From positions 62,001 to 126,000 of the forward strand of contig VGVB01000002.1 in the NCBI GenBank assembly GCA_016882265.1: a DNA stretch of 64,000 nucleotides, read 5' to 3'. This stretch comes from Gammaproteobacteria bacterium (GTDB lineage Bacteria > Pseudomonadota > Gammaproteobacteria > Steroidobacterales > Steroidobacteraceae). The notes below the pieces were generated by a model. The model saw only the letters and a list, made by a program, of their open reading frames with translations. It searched no databases and was not told the origin of the DNA. The position numbers were made by a program, and so were the translations under genes. The stretch's first letter is position 1. Each line of letters opens with the position of its first letter. Positions 46,325-53,789 of this stretch are shown one piece after another.

Positions 46325-46957
46325 GTGAACAGCGGTGAGCCGACGGAAGACTTCGGGCGCATCGCGCCACTGGCGCATGCCGACGCCTGCGAGCGCAATA
46401 AGGAGCCGATCCTTGCGGTGCTGCGCGAGGTTTTCGCCGGCTGCCGGCGCGTGCTCGAGATCGGCAGCGGCACCGGACAGCATGCGGTGCATTTCACCTT
46501 GCAGATGCCGGCGCTGGTCTGGCAGCCGACCGAGCTGCCGGCGGCGATGCCGGGCCTGCGCCGCCGCGTGCTCTATGAGGGGCCGGTGAACCTGCGCGCG
46601 CCGCACGAGCTGGACGTGACCGGCGAGGACTGGCCGGAGATGCGCTACGACGGGCTGTTCAGCGCGAATACGCTGCACATCATGGCTTGGCCCGCGGTCG
46701 TGGCGCTGTTCGCGCGGCTGCCGCAGGTGCTGCGCCCGCCGGGCATCGTCGCGATCTACGGGCCGTTCCGCTTCGACGGCGACTACACCAGCGCGAGCAA
46801 CGCCGCGTTCGACCGGATGCTGCACGAGCGCGATCCGGCGAGCGGCCTGCGCGACTTCGAGGCCGTGGATGCGCTGGCGTGCGCAGCCGGATTCACGTTT
46901 GCCGCTAATCATCCGATGCCGGCCAACAACCACACGCTGGTGTGGCGGATGACCTAG
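46325..46957 (+). CDS. DUF938 SAM-methyltransferase-like protein
   Basis: A 210-residue protein of the DUF938 family. It opens with the conserved HADACERNKEPILAVLREVF, has a SAM-binding motif (RVLEIGSGTGQHAVHF), then WQPTELP, YDGLFSANTLHIMAW and YGPFRFDGDYTSASNAAFD, all typical. Likely a class I methyltransferase of unknown substrate. The start is GTG 46325. Its stop overlaps the stop of the next convergent gene. Confidence 0.88.
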   Translation: MNSGEPTEDFGRIAPLAHADACERNKEPILAVLREVFAGCRRVLEIGSGTGQHAVHFTLQMPALVWQPTELPAAMPGLRRRVLYEGPVNLRAPHELDVTGEDWPEMRYDGLFSANTLHIMAWPAVVALFARLPQVLRPPGIVAIYGPFRFDGDYTSASNAAFDRMLHERDPASGLRDFEAVDALACAAGFTFAANHPMPANNHTLVWRMT

Positions 46958-47388
46958 CGGTTGCCCTGCTCCTCGTTCTTCCGGCGGCGGCGCCACCAGG
47001 TCAGCGCCATCAGCAGGATGACGACCAGCGGGCCGAGCGCCGTCACCCAGTCATCCGTGCCGCGCTGCTGGGACAGCTCGAACAGCACGACGCCCGCGGC
47101 GATGATGAAGAACAACAGCGGCAGCCAGCTCGAGGTCCGCCGGGCTGGGGCAGTCCGGCCCGGCTCGACGGCGTCTGGCGTTTTCGCTGGCTCCTCCTGC
47201 GCCGGCACATCGACGACGCCGATCGCGCGCAGGATTTCTTCGAGACTCTCCTGGCGCTCGCCGCGCCCGGGCTGGTCAGGTTTACGGGCCGTGTCCGACA
47301 GCCGCCATGGATTGGCGGAACGATGCGTCGGCGCCGGCGGCGGCGGCAGGCGGCTGCGGGACGGGTGGTCTGGCGCGGCCATGGCCAC
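46954..47388 (-). CDS. Hypothetical membrane protein
   Basis: 144 residues: a Pro/Arg-rich cytoplasmic N-terminus (SLEEILRAIGVVDVPAQEEP) and two membrane segments (SWLPLLFFIIAAGVVLFEL and ALGPLVVILLMALTWWRRRR) with a basic tail. No family recognised. Transcribed away from the truncated ahpD gene in the same direction, about 45 bases downstream of it. Confidence 0.55.
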   Translation of the reverse strand: MAMAAPDHPSRSRLPPPPAPTHRSANPWRLSDTARKPDQPGRGERQESLEEILRAIGVVDVPAQEEPAKTPDAVEPGRTAPARRTSSWLPLLFFIIAAGVVLFELSQQRGTDDWVTALGPLVVILLMALTWWRRRRKNEEQGNR

Positions 47389-47433
47389 GCGATTCTACGC
47401 GCTCGGACGGGCGCCGGGCACCCGCCGCCGGTC

Positions 47434-47592
47434 TCACGCCGCGCGCGCGGCGATCGAGGCGGCGAGCGCGGTCATCCAGAGCTGCGAGTCCGACAGCCCT
47501 GTCGCGCCCTGCGGCGTGAGCACCGCGGCCAGATTGAGCCGCAGGTCCCGCGCGTAGTCTGGAATCCGTTCCCTGAGCTGCTCGAGTAACAT
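47434..47592 (-). pseudogene. ahpD: Truncated ahpD (N-terminal 52 residues only)
   Basis: A 52-codon frame directly behind the peroxiredoxin gene (18 bases). MLLEQLRERIPDYARDLRLN, LAAVLTPQGATGLSDSQLW and MTALAASIAARAA match the N-terminus of alkylhydroperoxidase AhpD (about 175 residues). The CxxC-containing catalytic half, which should follow, is absent and a TGA comes at once. Too short for the ORF track. As it stands the fragment has no redox centre. Confidence 0.75.
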
Positions 47593-47610
47593 CGCCCGCC
47601 TCCCCGTTTC

Positions 47611-48150
47611 TCAGGCCGCCTGCAGCGTCGCCTCGCCCTTCTGCCAGTTGCAGGGGCAGAGCTCGTCGGTCTGCAGGCCGTCGAGCACGCGCAGCACTTC
47701 CTCCGGGCTGCGGCCGACGCTGAGGTCGGTGACGTAGACGAAGCGGACCACGCCCTCGGGATCGACGATGTAGGTCGCCCGCTGCGCCACCCCGGCCCGC
47801 GCATCGATGATGCCGAGCGCGCCGGCCAGCTCGCGCTTGAGGTCGGCGAGCATCGGGAACGGCAGGTTGCGCAGCTCCTCGCGGTCCCTGCGCCAGGCCA
47901 GGTGCACGAACTCCGAGTCGGTACTGACCCCGAGTATCTGCGCATCGCGGTCGGCGAAGTCGCGGTGCAACCGGCCGAAGCCGGCGATCTCGGTCGGGCA
48001 GACGAAGGTGAAGTCCTTCGGCCAGAAGAACACGACCAGCCACTTGCCCTTGAAGCTGTGGTTGTCGAAGTCCTTGAACGCCGACTTCAGGTCGTTGCCG
48101 GTGACGCCGGTAAGCTGAAACGCAGGGAACTGGTTGCCAAGGCCGAGCAT
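47611..48150 (-). CDS. ahpC: Peroxiredoxin (AhpC/Prx type)
   Basis: A 179-residue thiol peroxidase. The peroxidatic cysteine is in FFWPKDFTFVCPTEIAGF, with the resolving cysteine near the end (DELCPCNWQKGE). GVSTDSEFVHLAWRRDREE is typical of the AhpC group paired with AhpD rather than AhpF. The start MLGLGNQFPAFQLTG at 48150 is chosen over the longer ORF. It is divergent from oxyR with a predicted OxyR site between them, and is followed by a truncated ahpD, so its usual reductant adaptor may be missing. Confidence 0.9.
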   Translation of the reverse strand: MLGLGNQFPAFQLTGVTGNDLKSAFKDFDNHSFKGKWLVVFFWPKDFTFVCPTEIAGFGRLHRDFADRDAQILGVSTDSEFVHLAWRRDREELRNLPFPMLADLKRELAGALGIIDARAGVAQRATYIVDPEGVVRFVYVTDLSVGRSPEEVLRVLDGLQTDELCPCNWQKGEATLQAA

Positions 48151-48221
48151 GATGGTCTTCCTCCGGTCGGTGACGTGCTGGAACACGGGCGCAGCATCGG
48201 CCCGGGCTCGTCATTTGTACA

Positions 48222-48258
48222 ATCGATTGTTATGATTACTGCAATAGTCGTCTTCTAT
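48222..48258. promoter_or_regulatory. Predicted OxyR operator
   Basis: The ATAG-N7-CTAT-N7-ATAG-N7-CTAT pattern is met as ATCG, TGAT, ATAG, CTAT with exact seven-base spacers, 13 of 16 positions. It lies between the divergent ahpC and oxyR genes, where OxyR normally binds. Confidence 0.7.
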
Positions 48259-48273
48259 GTAACTCGAGCAGCC

Positions 48274-49161
48274 ATGAACCTGCGCGACCTGCAATACCTC
48301 GTGGCGCTGGCCGATGTCCGGCATTTCGGCCGCGCGGCCGAACGCTGCCACGTCAGCCAGCCGACGCTGTCGGCCCAGTTGCGCAAGCTCGAGGACTACC
48401 TGCGCGTGCCGCTGATCGAGCGCCGGCCTCGCCAGGTCGCACTGACGGCCGCGGGCGAGGCAATCGTCGCGCGCGCGCGGCGCATGCTGCAGGACGCGGA
48501 GGACATCCGCGAGCTGGCGCGGGCGAGCGCCGATCCGCTGGCCGGGCGGCTGAAGATCGGCCTGATCCCGACGCTCGGGCCATACCTGCTGCCGCAGGTC
48601 GCGCCGCGAATGCAACAGCGGCTGCCGCGCCTGCAGTTGATGCTGCACGAATATCAGACGCGGCCGCTGGTCGCGCGGATCGCCGGCGGCGAGCTGGATC
48701 TCGGCCTGCTCGCGCTGCCGGTGGATACCGGCCCGCTGGCCACGCGCGAGCTGTTCCGCGAACCGTTCATGGTGGCGATGCCGGAGCGGCACCGGCTCGC
48801 GCAGCGCCGCCGGCTCACGCTCGCCGACCTGCGCGGCGAAAAGCTGCTGCTGCTCGAGGATGGCCACTGCCTGCGCGAGCACGCGCTCGAGGTCTGCCGC
48901 AGCGCCGGCACCGAGGAGCAGGACTTCCGCGCCACCAGTCTCGAGACGCTGCGCCAGATGGTCGCGGCCGGGCTCGGTCTCACGCTGCTGCCGCAGCTCG
49001 CCGCCAGCGGGCCCTTCGGCGCTACGCCGGGCCTGGTGATCCGCCCGTTCGCGCCACCCGCGCCGTACCGCGTCATCGGCGCCGCCTGGCGCCGCTCGAC
49101 GACGCGCGCCGCGGCCATCGCCGCGGTCTGCGACGCGGTGCCGGTGTTACGGTTGCGGTAA
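48274..49161 (+). CDS. oxyR: Hydrogen peroxide-sensing LysR regulator
   Basis: A 295-residue LysR regulator. The HTH reads MNLRDLQYLVALADVRHFGR, then ERCHVSQPTLSAQLRKLE. OxyR cysteines are in position: EDGHCLREHALEVC, matching the C199/C208 disulfide pair. It should activate ahpC and control itself through the site at 48222. The C-terminus VPVLRLR and the TAA stop are encoded by the palindrome at 49137-49197. Confidence 0.92.
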   Translation: MNLRDLQYLVALADVRHFGRAAERCHVSQPTLSAQLRKLEDYLRVPLIERRPRQVALTAAGEAIVARARRMLQDAEDIRELARASADPLAGRLKIGLIPTLGPYLLPQVAPRMQQRLPRLQLMLHEYQTRPLVARIAGGELDLGLLALPVDTGPLATRELFREPFMVAMPERHRLAQRRRLTLADLRGEKLLLLEDGHCLREHALEVCRSAGTEEQDFRATSLETLRQMVAAGLGLTLLPQLAASGPFGATPGLVIRPFAPPAPYRVIGAAWRRSTTRAAAIAAVCDAVPVLRLR

Positions 49162-49197
49162 CTTCGCCGGAGTTACCGAAACCGTAACACCGGCACC
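49137..49197. repeat. Palindrome family I, copy A
   Basis: Arms of 30 bases starting GGTGCCGGTGTTACGGTTGC pair with their inverse at 28 of 30 positions around a near-zero loop. On the plus strand it gives the last codons and stop of oxyR; on the minus strand it gives the tail and stop of a response-regulator fragment. Probably also a transcription-end hairpin for both. Confidence 0.9.
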
Positions 49198-49302
49198 ATC
49201 TCCCCCAGCGGCCGTGGCGATGTGCCGAAGCAGCGCGCCGATCAGCGGGTCGTCGTCCAGAATCAGCAAACGGACCCCGGCCCTGCGCTGTCCTCCCCGC
49301 AC
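49147..49302 (-). pseudogene. Response-regulator receiver fragment
   Basis: A 51-codon frame from GTG 49302: GVRLLILDDDPLIGALLRHI is the first strand and helix of a receiver domain, with the acidic pair before the first helix. After TAAG it enters the palindrome, which adds GAGVTVSVTPAKLPQP and a TAA. The remaining about 100 residues of a receiver and any output domain are missing. Too short for the ORF track. Confidence 0.6.
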
Positions 49303-49381
49303 CAACTGGTGCTGCCTGCGGCCACCGCCTATCCTGTCGCGGCGTTCGCTCCGGCATCAGGATACGTTCTTGGCCTGGATC

Positions 49382-50428
49382 ATGACATTGCGCCGCTGTG
49401 CCGCCGCGCTGCTGGCCATGCTCGGGTCCGCTCTGGCAGTCGCCCCGGCGCTGGCGGCAGGCAGCCTGCCGCGGCTCGTGCTCGAGCCGGGCAGCCTGAC
49501 GGTATCGGGCGTGTCGGCCGGTGGCCACATGGCGATGCAGTACCAGGTCGCCTTCTCCCGCGATGTCGCCGGGGCCGGAATCATCGCGGCCGGGCCGTGG
49601 TTCTGCGCCCGCGGTTCGCTGTGGCGCGCGCTCACCGACTGCGTCAAGGGCGGAGCGATCGGACCGGACATCGGTCCGCTGCTCGGCGCGGCACGCGCGG
49701 CCGCGGCCGCCAACCGCATCGACGATCCGTCGTGGCTGGTACCCGATCGCGTGTGGGCGTTCCACGGCGCGCAGGACGAGGTCGTTGGCGCGGCGGTCAT
49801 GGATTCCCTGCTGCGGTTCTATCGGGTGTTCATACCACCGCAACGCATGCACTACGCAACGCAGGTGCCGGCCGCACACGGTTTCCCGACCCGCGACACC
49901 GGCGCACCCTGCGCGCGGATCTCGCCGACCGGGCTCAACGACTGCGACTACGACGCGGCCGGTGAGCTGCTCCGGTATCTGTACCGCGACCTGCGCGCGC
50001 CGGCTGGCCCGCTGCGCGGCCAACTGCTGGAATTCGACCAGCGGCGCTACGCCGCCGGTAGCGCCCGCTCGACGCTCGCGCCCACCGGCTGGATCTACGT
50101 GCCACAGGATTGCGCGGCGGGCCGACCCTGCCGGATCCATATCGCCTTCCACGGCTGCCGCCAGGGCACGGAATTCGTCGGCCAGGCCTTCGTCCGCGAC
50201 GCCGGCTACAACCGCTGGGCGGATGCCAACCGCATCGTCGTGCTGTACCCGCAGGTCGCACGAAGCTGGCTGTGGCCATTCAACCCGCAGGGCTGCTGGG
50301 ACTGGTGGGGCTACACCGGCAATGATTACGCATGGCGCAGCGGCGCACAGCTCGCCGCCGTGCACCGCATGTCGTCCGGTGCCGGTGTTACGGTGGCGGT
50401 AACTTCGCCGGAGTTACCGCCACCGTAA
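49382..50428 (+). CDS. PHB depolymerase-type esterase (LpqC-like)
   Basis: A 348-residue secreted esterase. The signal peptide is MTLRRCAAALLAMLGSALAV. The lipase box is in TVSGVSAGGHMAMQYQVAF; other family elements are VWAFHGAQDEVV, HYATQVPAAHGFPT, HIAFHGCRQGTEFVGQAFV and NPQGCWDWWGYTG. It probably hydrolyses polyhydroxybutyrate or aryl esters outside the cell. The last residues AGVTVAVTSPELPPP and the TAA come from palindrome copy B, so the natural C-terminus was probably shortly after AVHRM. Confidence 0.85.
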   Translation: MTLRRCAAALLAMLGSALAVAPALAAGSLPRLVLEPGSLTVSGVSAGGHMAMQYQVAFSRDVAGAGIIAAGPWFCARGSLWRALTDCVKGGAIGPDIGPLLGAARAAAAANRIDDPSWLVPDRVWAFHGAQDEVVGAAVMDSLLRFYRVFIPPQRMHYATQVPAAHGFPTRDTGAPCARISPTGLNDCDYDAAGELLRYLYRDLRAPAGPLRGQLLEFDQRRYAAGSARSTLAPTGWIYVPQDCAAGRPCRIHIAFHGCRQGTEFVGQAFVRDAGYNRWADANRIVVLYPQVARSWLWPFNPQGCWDWWGYTGNDYAWRSGAQLAAVHRMSSGAGVTVAVTSPELPPP

Positions 50429-50438
50429 CACCGGCACC
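50378..50438. repeat. Palindrome family I, copy B
   Basis: A 61-base inverted repeat starting GGTGCCGGTGTTACGGTGGC, with the two arms perfectly complementary apart from the centre. It codes for the esterase tail and stop, and ends seven bases before the stop of the convergent RidA gene. Confidence 0.9.
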
Positions 50439-50444
50439 CATACG

Positions 50445-50840
50445 CTATACGACTGCGGTGGCCTCGATTTCGACTTTGGTGCCGGAGGCCACGAGCGCGG
50501 CCACCTGGACCACGGTCATCGCCGGGAAATGCCGGCCGATGGTCTCCCGATAGGCGGCACCGATGGCCGGCAGCACGGCCAGGTATTCATCGCGGCTGGT
50601 GATGTACCAGTTCAGGCGCACGATCTGTTCCGGCCGGCCGCCAGCCTCGGCCAGTACGCGCACGACGTTGGCGAGCGCCTGGCGCACCTGCGCCGCCAGC
50701 CCGTCACCGGCCAGGCGACCGCTGTCGTCCCAGCCGACCTGCCCGGCAATGAACACCTGGCGACCCTCGGCGGCGATCCCGTGCGCGTAACCGCCAGGCC
50801 GCGGCCAGCCCGCCGGCTGCAGAACCTGATGCTTATTCAC
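50445..50840 (-). CDS. RidA family (YjgF/YER057c/UK114) protein
   Basis: A 131-residue protein with RidA features: YAHGIAAEGRQVFIAGQVGW near the start, an arginine-containing strand (EQIVRLNWYITSRDEY) and the closing LVASGTKVEIEATAVV. RidA proteins hydrolyse reactive imines/enamines. The GTG at 50840 overlaps the MarR gene's 3' end by eight bases. It is the third gene of an operon with the FAD monooxygenase fusion, where it may clear an imine intermediate from aminobenzoate chemistry (inference). Confidence 0.85.
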   Translation of the reverse strand: MNKHQVLQPAGWPRPGGYAHGIAAEGRQVFIAGQVGWDDSGRLAGDGLAAQVRQALANVVRVLAEAGGRPEQIVRLNWYITSRDEYLAVLPAIGAAYRETIGRHFPAMTVVQVAALVASGTKVEIEATAVV

Positions 50841-51357
50841 GACTCGCCTCCTCCAGCAACCGGACCCGTTCCTTCAGGCGCAGCAGCAGCGCACCGAGCG
50901 CACGGCGCTCGCGCGCGTCGAGCGCGGCAAAATCGGCGACGATCCAGCGCTCGTGCGCCACCGCCATCGCGGCGAAGGCGCGGCGGCCCGTGGCGGTCAG
51001 CCGCACGCGCCAGGCGCGGCGGTCGCCGGGATCCGCGGCGCGCGTGACCAGGCCCTCGCGCTCGAGCAGATCGGTGATCCCGGTGACGTTGCCGCCGGTG
51101 ACCATCATGCGCCGCGACAGCTCGCTCATCTTCAGGCCCTGCGGATGCCGCTCGAGCTGCGCCATCAGGTCGAAGCGCGGCAACGTCGTCGCGAACTGTT
51201 CCTGCAGCCGGCGCCGTACGCTGTCCTCGACCAGGCGCGTGGTCGCGAATAGCCGCAGCCACAGTCGCAGCGCCTCGTGGTGATCGCGCCCGGCGCGGGT
51301 CTCGGCATCGGTCGCCGCAGCGCCCGCCACCCGAGCTGCCCCGGTTCCTGCCGCCAT
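50833..51357 (-). CDS. MarR-family regulator
   Basis: A 174-residue winged-helix repressor. The core reads LPRFDLMAQLERHPQGLKMS, ELSRRMMVTGGNVTGITDLL, then REGLVTRAADPGDRRAWRVR with the wing, and a dimerisation helix at the end. It lies two bases downstream of the monooxygenase gene and likely controls that operon in response to an aromatic acid or its CoA thioester. The palindromic AATATT-centred sequence in the operon promoter is a candidate operator. Confidence 0.88.
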   Translation of the reverse strand: MAAGTGAARVAGAAATDAETRAGRDHHEALRLWLRLFATTRLVEDSVRRRLQEQFATTLPRFDLMAQLERHPQGLKMSELSRRMMVTGGNVTGITDLLEREGLVTRAADPGDRRAWRVRLTATGRRAFAAMAVAHERWIVADFAALDARERRALGALLLRLKERVRLLEEASRE

Positions 51358-51359
51358 CG

Positions 51360-53645
51360 TCACACCGGCTCGGGCGGCTGTGCGGCGCGCTCGAGGTTGC
51401 GCTCGAGCTGCTGGCGCGCGGATTCGTACGGCGGCGGCCACCACTGGCCGGCGTAGTGCTGAGCCGCGGCGGCGCGCAGCGTCCAGGCCGGGTCGGCCAG
51501 GTGCGGGCGCGCGATCGCGCACAGGTCGGCGCGCCCGGCGGCGATGATCGTGTTGACGTGGTCGGGCTCGTAGATGTTGCCGACCGCGATCGTCGGGATG
51601 GCGGTATGGCCACGCACGAGGTCGGCGAACGGCGTCTGCCACATGCGCCCGTAGACCGGCTGCTGCCACGGCACTGTCTGCCCGGTGGATACGTCGAGAA
51701 TGTCGGCGCCGGCCGCGTGCAGCGCCCGCGCGATGGTCAGCAGCTCGGCGGGCGTGAGCCCGCCGTCGGCCCAGTCGCAGGCCGATACGCGTACCGACAA
51801 CGGCCGCTCCTGCGGCCAGGCCGCACGCACGGCGGCCAGCACCTCGAGCGGGAAGCGCAGCCGGCCGTGCACGTCGCCGCCATATTCGTCGCGGCGGCGA
51901 TTGGTCAGCGGCGACAGGAAGCTGGCCAGCAGGTAGCCGTGCGCCATGTGCAGCTCGAGCAGGTCGAAGCCGGCCGCGGCGGCGAGACGGGTCGAATGCA
52001 CGAACTGCGCCAGCACGGCATCCAGGTCGGCGCGATCCATCGCCCGCGGCGCGGCGCTGATGCCGTCGAGCCATGGCAGTGGCGACGGCGCCAGGGTCGG
52101 CCAGTTGCCGGCCGGCAGCGGGTGATCCGCCTGTTCCCAGCCGCGCTGGGTCGAGCCCTTGCGCCCGGCGTGGCCGAGCTGCACGCAGATCTTCGCCGGG
52201 CTCGCCCCGTGCACGAAGTCCACGATCCGCCGCCAGGCGTCGCGCTGCGTCTCGTTCCACAGCCCGGTGCAGCCGGGCGTGATGCGGCCCTCCGGCGCGA
52301 CGCAGGTCATCTCCGTGACTACGAGCCCGGCGCCGCCGGTCGCCCGCGCGCCGAGGTGCACGAGGTGCCAGTCACCCGGCACGCCGCCGTTGGCCCTGTA
52401 CTGCGCCATCGGCGACACGACCACACGGTTCTCGAGCCGCAGCCCGCGCAGCGTGAACGGCAGGAACATCGGCGGCCGCGCATCGGCCACCCCAACCTGC
52501 TCCGCCAGCCGCCGCTCGACCCCGGCGACGAAGCCGGCGTCACGCAGGCGCAGGTTGTCATGGCCGATGCGCTGGCTGCCGGTCAGCAGGCTGTAGGTGA
52601 ACTGCCACGGTTCCAGCCGCACGTAACGCGCGACGTCCTCGAACCAGCGCATCCGGTTGCGCGCGGCGCTCTGCAGGCGCAGCGCCTCGACCGAGCGTTC
52701 ATCCTGATAGGCGGCGAGCGCCGCGGGCACGTCGCGCGCGCGCGCGGTGTGCCGCACCAGCGCGATCGCGTCCTCCATCGCCAGCTTGGTGCCGGAGCCG
52801 ATCGAGAAGTGCGCGGTGTGGGCCGCGTCGCCGATCAGCACCAGCCGGCCGTGGTGCCAGCGCCGGCACAGCACGCGCTGGAAATTCAGCCAGGCCGAGC
52901 CGCGCAGGTGACCGGGCTTGACCAGCAGCGGCGCGCCGTCCAGGTAGGGCGCGAACAGGCGCGCGCAGAAGGCCAGCGAGCCAGCCTGGTCCATCCGCTC
53001 GAGACCATGCGCGCGCCAGGTCTCCTCGCGTGTCTCGACGATGACCGTCGACAGCTCCGGGCTGAACTGGTACGCGTGTATCTGAAACCAGCCATGCTCG
53101 GTCTGCTCGAAGGCGAAGGTGAAGGCGCGGAACGGGCGCCGCGTACCCAGCCAGATGTAGCGGCACTCGCGCGGTTCGACGTCGGGCTCGAACACCGCGG
53201 CGTGCCGGGTCCGGCTATGGCTGTTGATGCCGTCGGCCGCGACGATCAGGTCCGCGTCAGCGAACTCGGGATCGGTGTCGGCGACCGTGCGCTCGTAGTG
53301 GACCTCCACGCCGAGCGCTGCGGCCCGTTCGCGCAGAATGTCGAGCAGCCGCTGGCGGCCGATGCCGCAGAAGCCGTGGCCGCCGGTCGTGATCCGGGTG
53401 CCGCGGTAGTGAACGTCGATGTCGTCCCAGTGGTGGAAGCTGCCGGTGATCGCCCGGTGCGACGGCGCATCGGCGGCGCGGAAGCCCTGCATCGTGCCGT
53501 CCGAGAACACCACGCCCCAGCCGAAGGTGTCGTCCGGGCGGTTGCGCTCATACACCTCGACGCGGGCCCGCGGCCGCGCCCGGCGGAACAGCAGTGCCGC
53601 GTACAGCCCAGCCGGCCCGCCACCCAGACAGACGATCCGTCGCAT
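51360..53645 (-). CDS. Bifunctional FAD monooxygenase/OYE-type oxidoreductase (2-aminobenzoyl-CoA or salicylyl-CoA type)
   Basis: A 761-residue fusion. Residues 1 to about 380 form an aromatic-ring FAD monooxygenase ([21 protein letters not shown] motif region, and [20 protein letters not shown]). Residues about 390 to 760 form an old-yellow-enzyme FMN domain ([69 protein letters not shown]). This order is that of 2-aminobenzoyl-CoA monooxygenase/reductase and salicylyl-CoA 5-hydroxylase. It would hydroxylate and reduce an aromatic CoA thioester. No CoA ligase or ring-opening genes are seen nearby. The ATG lies six bases after the -10 box, so the message may be leaderless. Confidence 0.88.
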   Translation of the reverse strand: MRRIVCLGGGPAGLYAALLFRRARPRARVEVYERNRPDDTFGWGVVFSDGTMQGFRAADAPSHRAITGSFHHWDDIDVHYRGTRITTGGHGFCGIGRQRLLDILRERAAALGVEVHYERTVADTDPEFADADLIVAADGINSHSRTRHAAVFEPDVEPRECRYIWLGTRRPFRAFTFAFEQTEHGWFQIHAYQFSPELSTVIVETREETWRAHGLERMDQAGSLAFCARLFAPYLDGAPLLVKPGHLRGSAWLNFQRVLCRRWHHGRLVLIGDAAHTAHFSIGSGTKLAMEDAIALVRHTARARDVPAALAAYQDERSVEALRLQSAARNRMRWFEDVARYVRLEPWQFTYSLLTGSQRIGHDNLRLRDAGFVAGVERRLAEQVGVADARPPMFLPFTLRGLRLENRVVVSPMAQYRANGGVPGDWHLVHLGARATGGAGLVVTEMTCVAPEGRITPGCTGLWNETQRDAWRRIVDFVHGASPAKICVQLGHAGRKGSTQRGWEQADHPLPAGNWPTLAPSPLPWLDGISAAPRAMDRADLDAVLAQFVHSTRLAAAAGFDLLELHMAHGYLLASFLSPLTNRRRDEYGGDVHGRLRFPLEVLAAVRAAWPQERPLSVRVSACDWADGGLTPAELLTIARALHAAGADILDVSTGQTVPWQQPVYGRMWQTPFADLVRGHTAIPTIAVGNIYEPDHVNTIIAAGRADLCAIARPHLADPAWTLRAAAAQHYAGQWWPPPYESARQQLERNLERAAQPPEPV

Positions 53646-53651
53646 CGCAGC

Positions 53652-53680
53652 ATTAGAACCTTCAATATTTTAGATGTCAA
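53652..53680 (-). promoter_or_regulatory. Strong sigma-70 promoter with possible MarR operator
   Basis: On the minus strand TTGACA and TCTAAT are exactly 17 bases apart, and the -10 box ends six bases before the monooxygenase ATG. The spacer contains an AT-rich, partly palindromic TCTAAAATATTGAAGG, unusual in this GC-rich window and a likely repressor site. Confidence 0.75.
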
Positions 53681-53708
53681 GCATCAGCGCGGGTGCATCA
53701 GCGCGGGT
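53681..53708. repeat. Tandem 14-bp repeat beside the promoter
   Basis: GCATCAGCGCGGGT occurs twice head to tail (53681-53694, 53695-53708), directly upstream of the -35 box on the minus strand and abutting palindrome copy C. Confidence 0.85.
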
Positions 53709-53786
53709 GCCGGTGTTACGGTTGCGGTAACTCCGGCAGTGCGCCGGTCCGGGGTTCACGGAGTTACCGCAACCGTAACACCGGCA
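53704..53786. repeat. Palindrome family I, copy C
   Basis: The arms GGTGCCGGTGTTACGGTTGC and their inverse flank a longer centre (83 bases in total) than in copies A and B. It lies between two minus-strand genes, ending three bases short of the stop of the DUF4139 gene, where it can act as its terminator. Confidence 0.9.
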
Positions 53787-53789
53787 CCG

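Noticed and set aside
49073-50365. A 430-codon minus-strand ORF opposite the esterase
   Set aside because: Antisense to a convincing PHB-depolymerase-type gene and in a different frame from the receiver fragment.
49137-53786. Family I palindromes as a CRISPR-like array
   Set aside because: Three copies spaced by whole genes, strongly self-complementary, no regular spacers and no cas genes.
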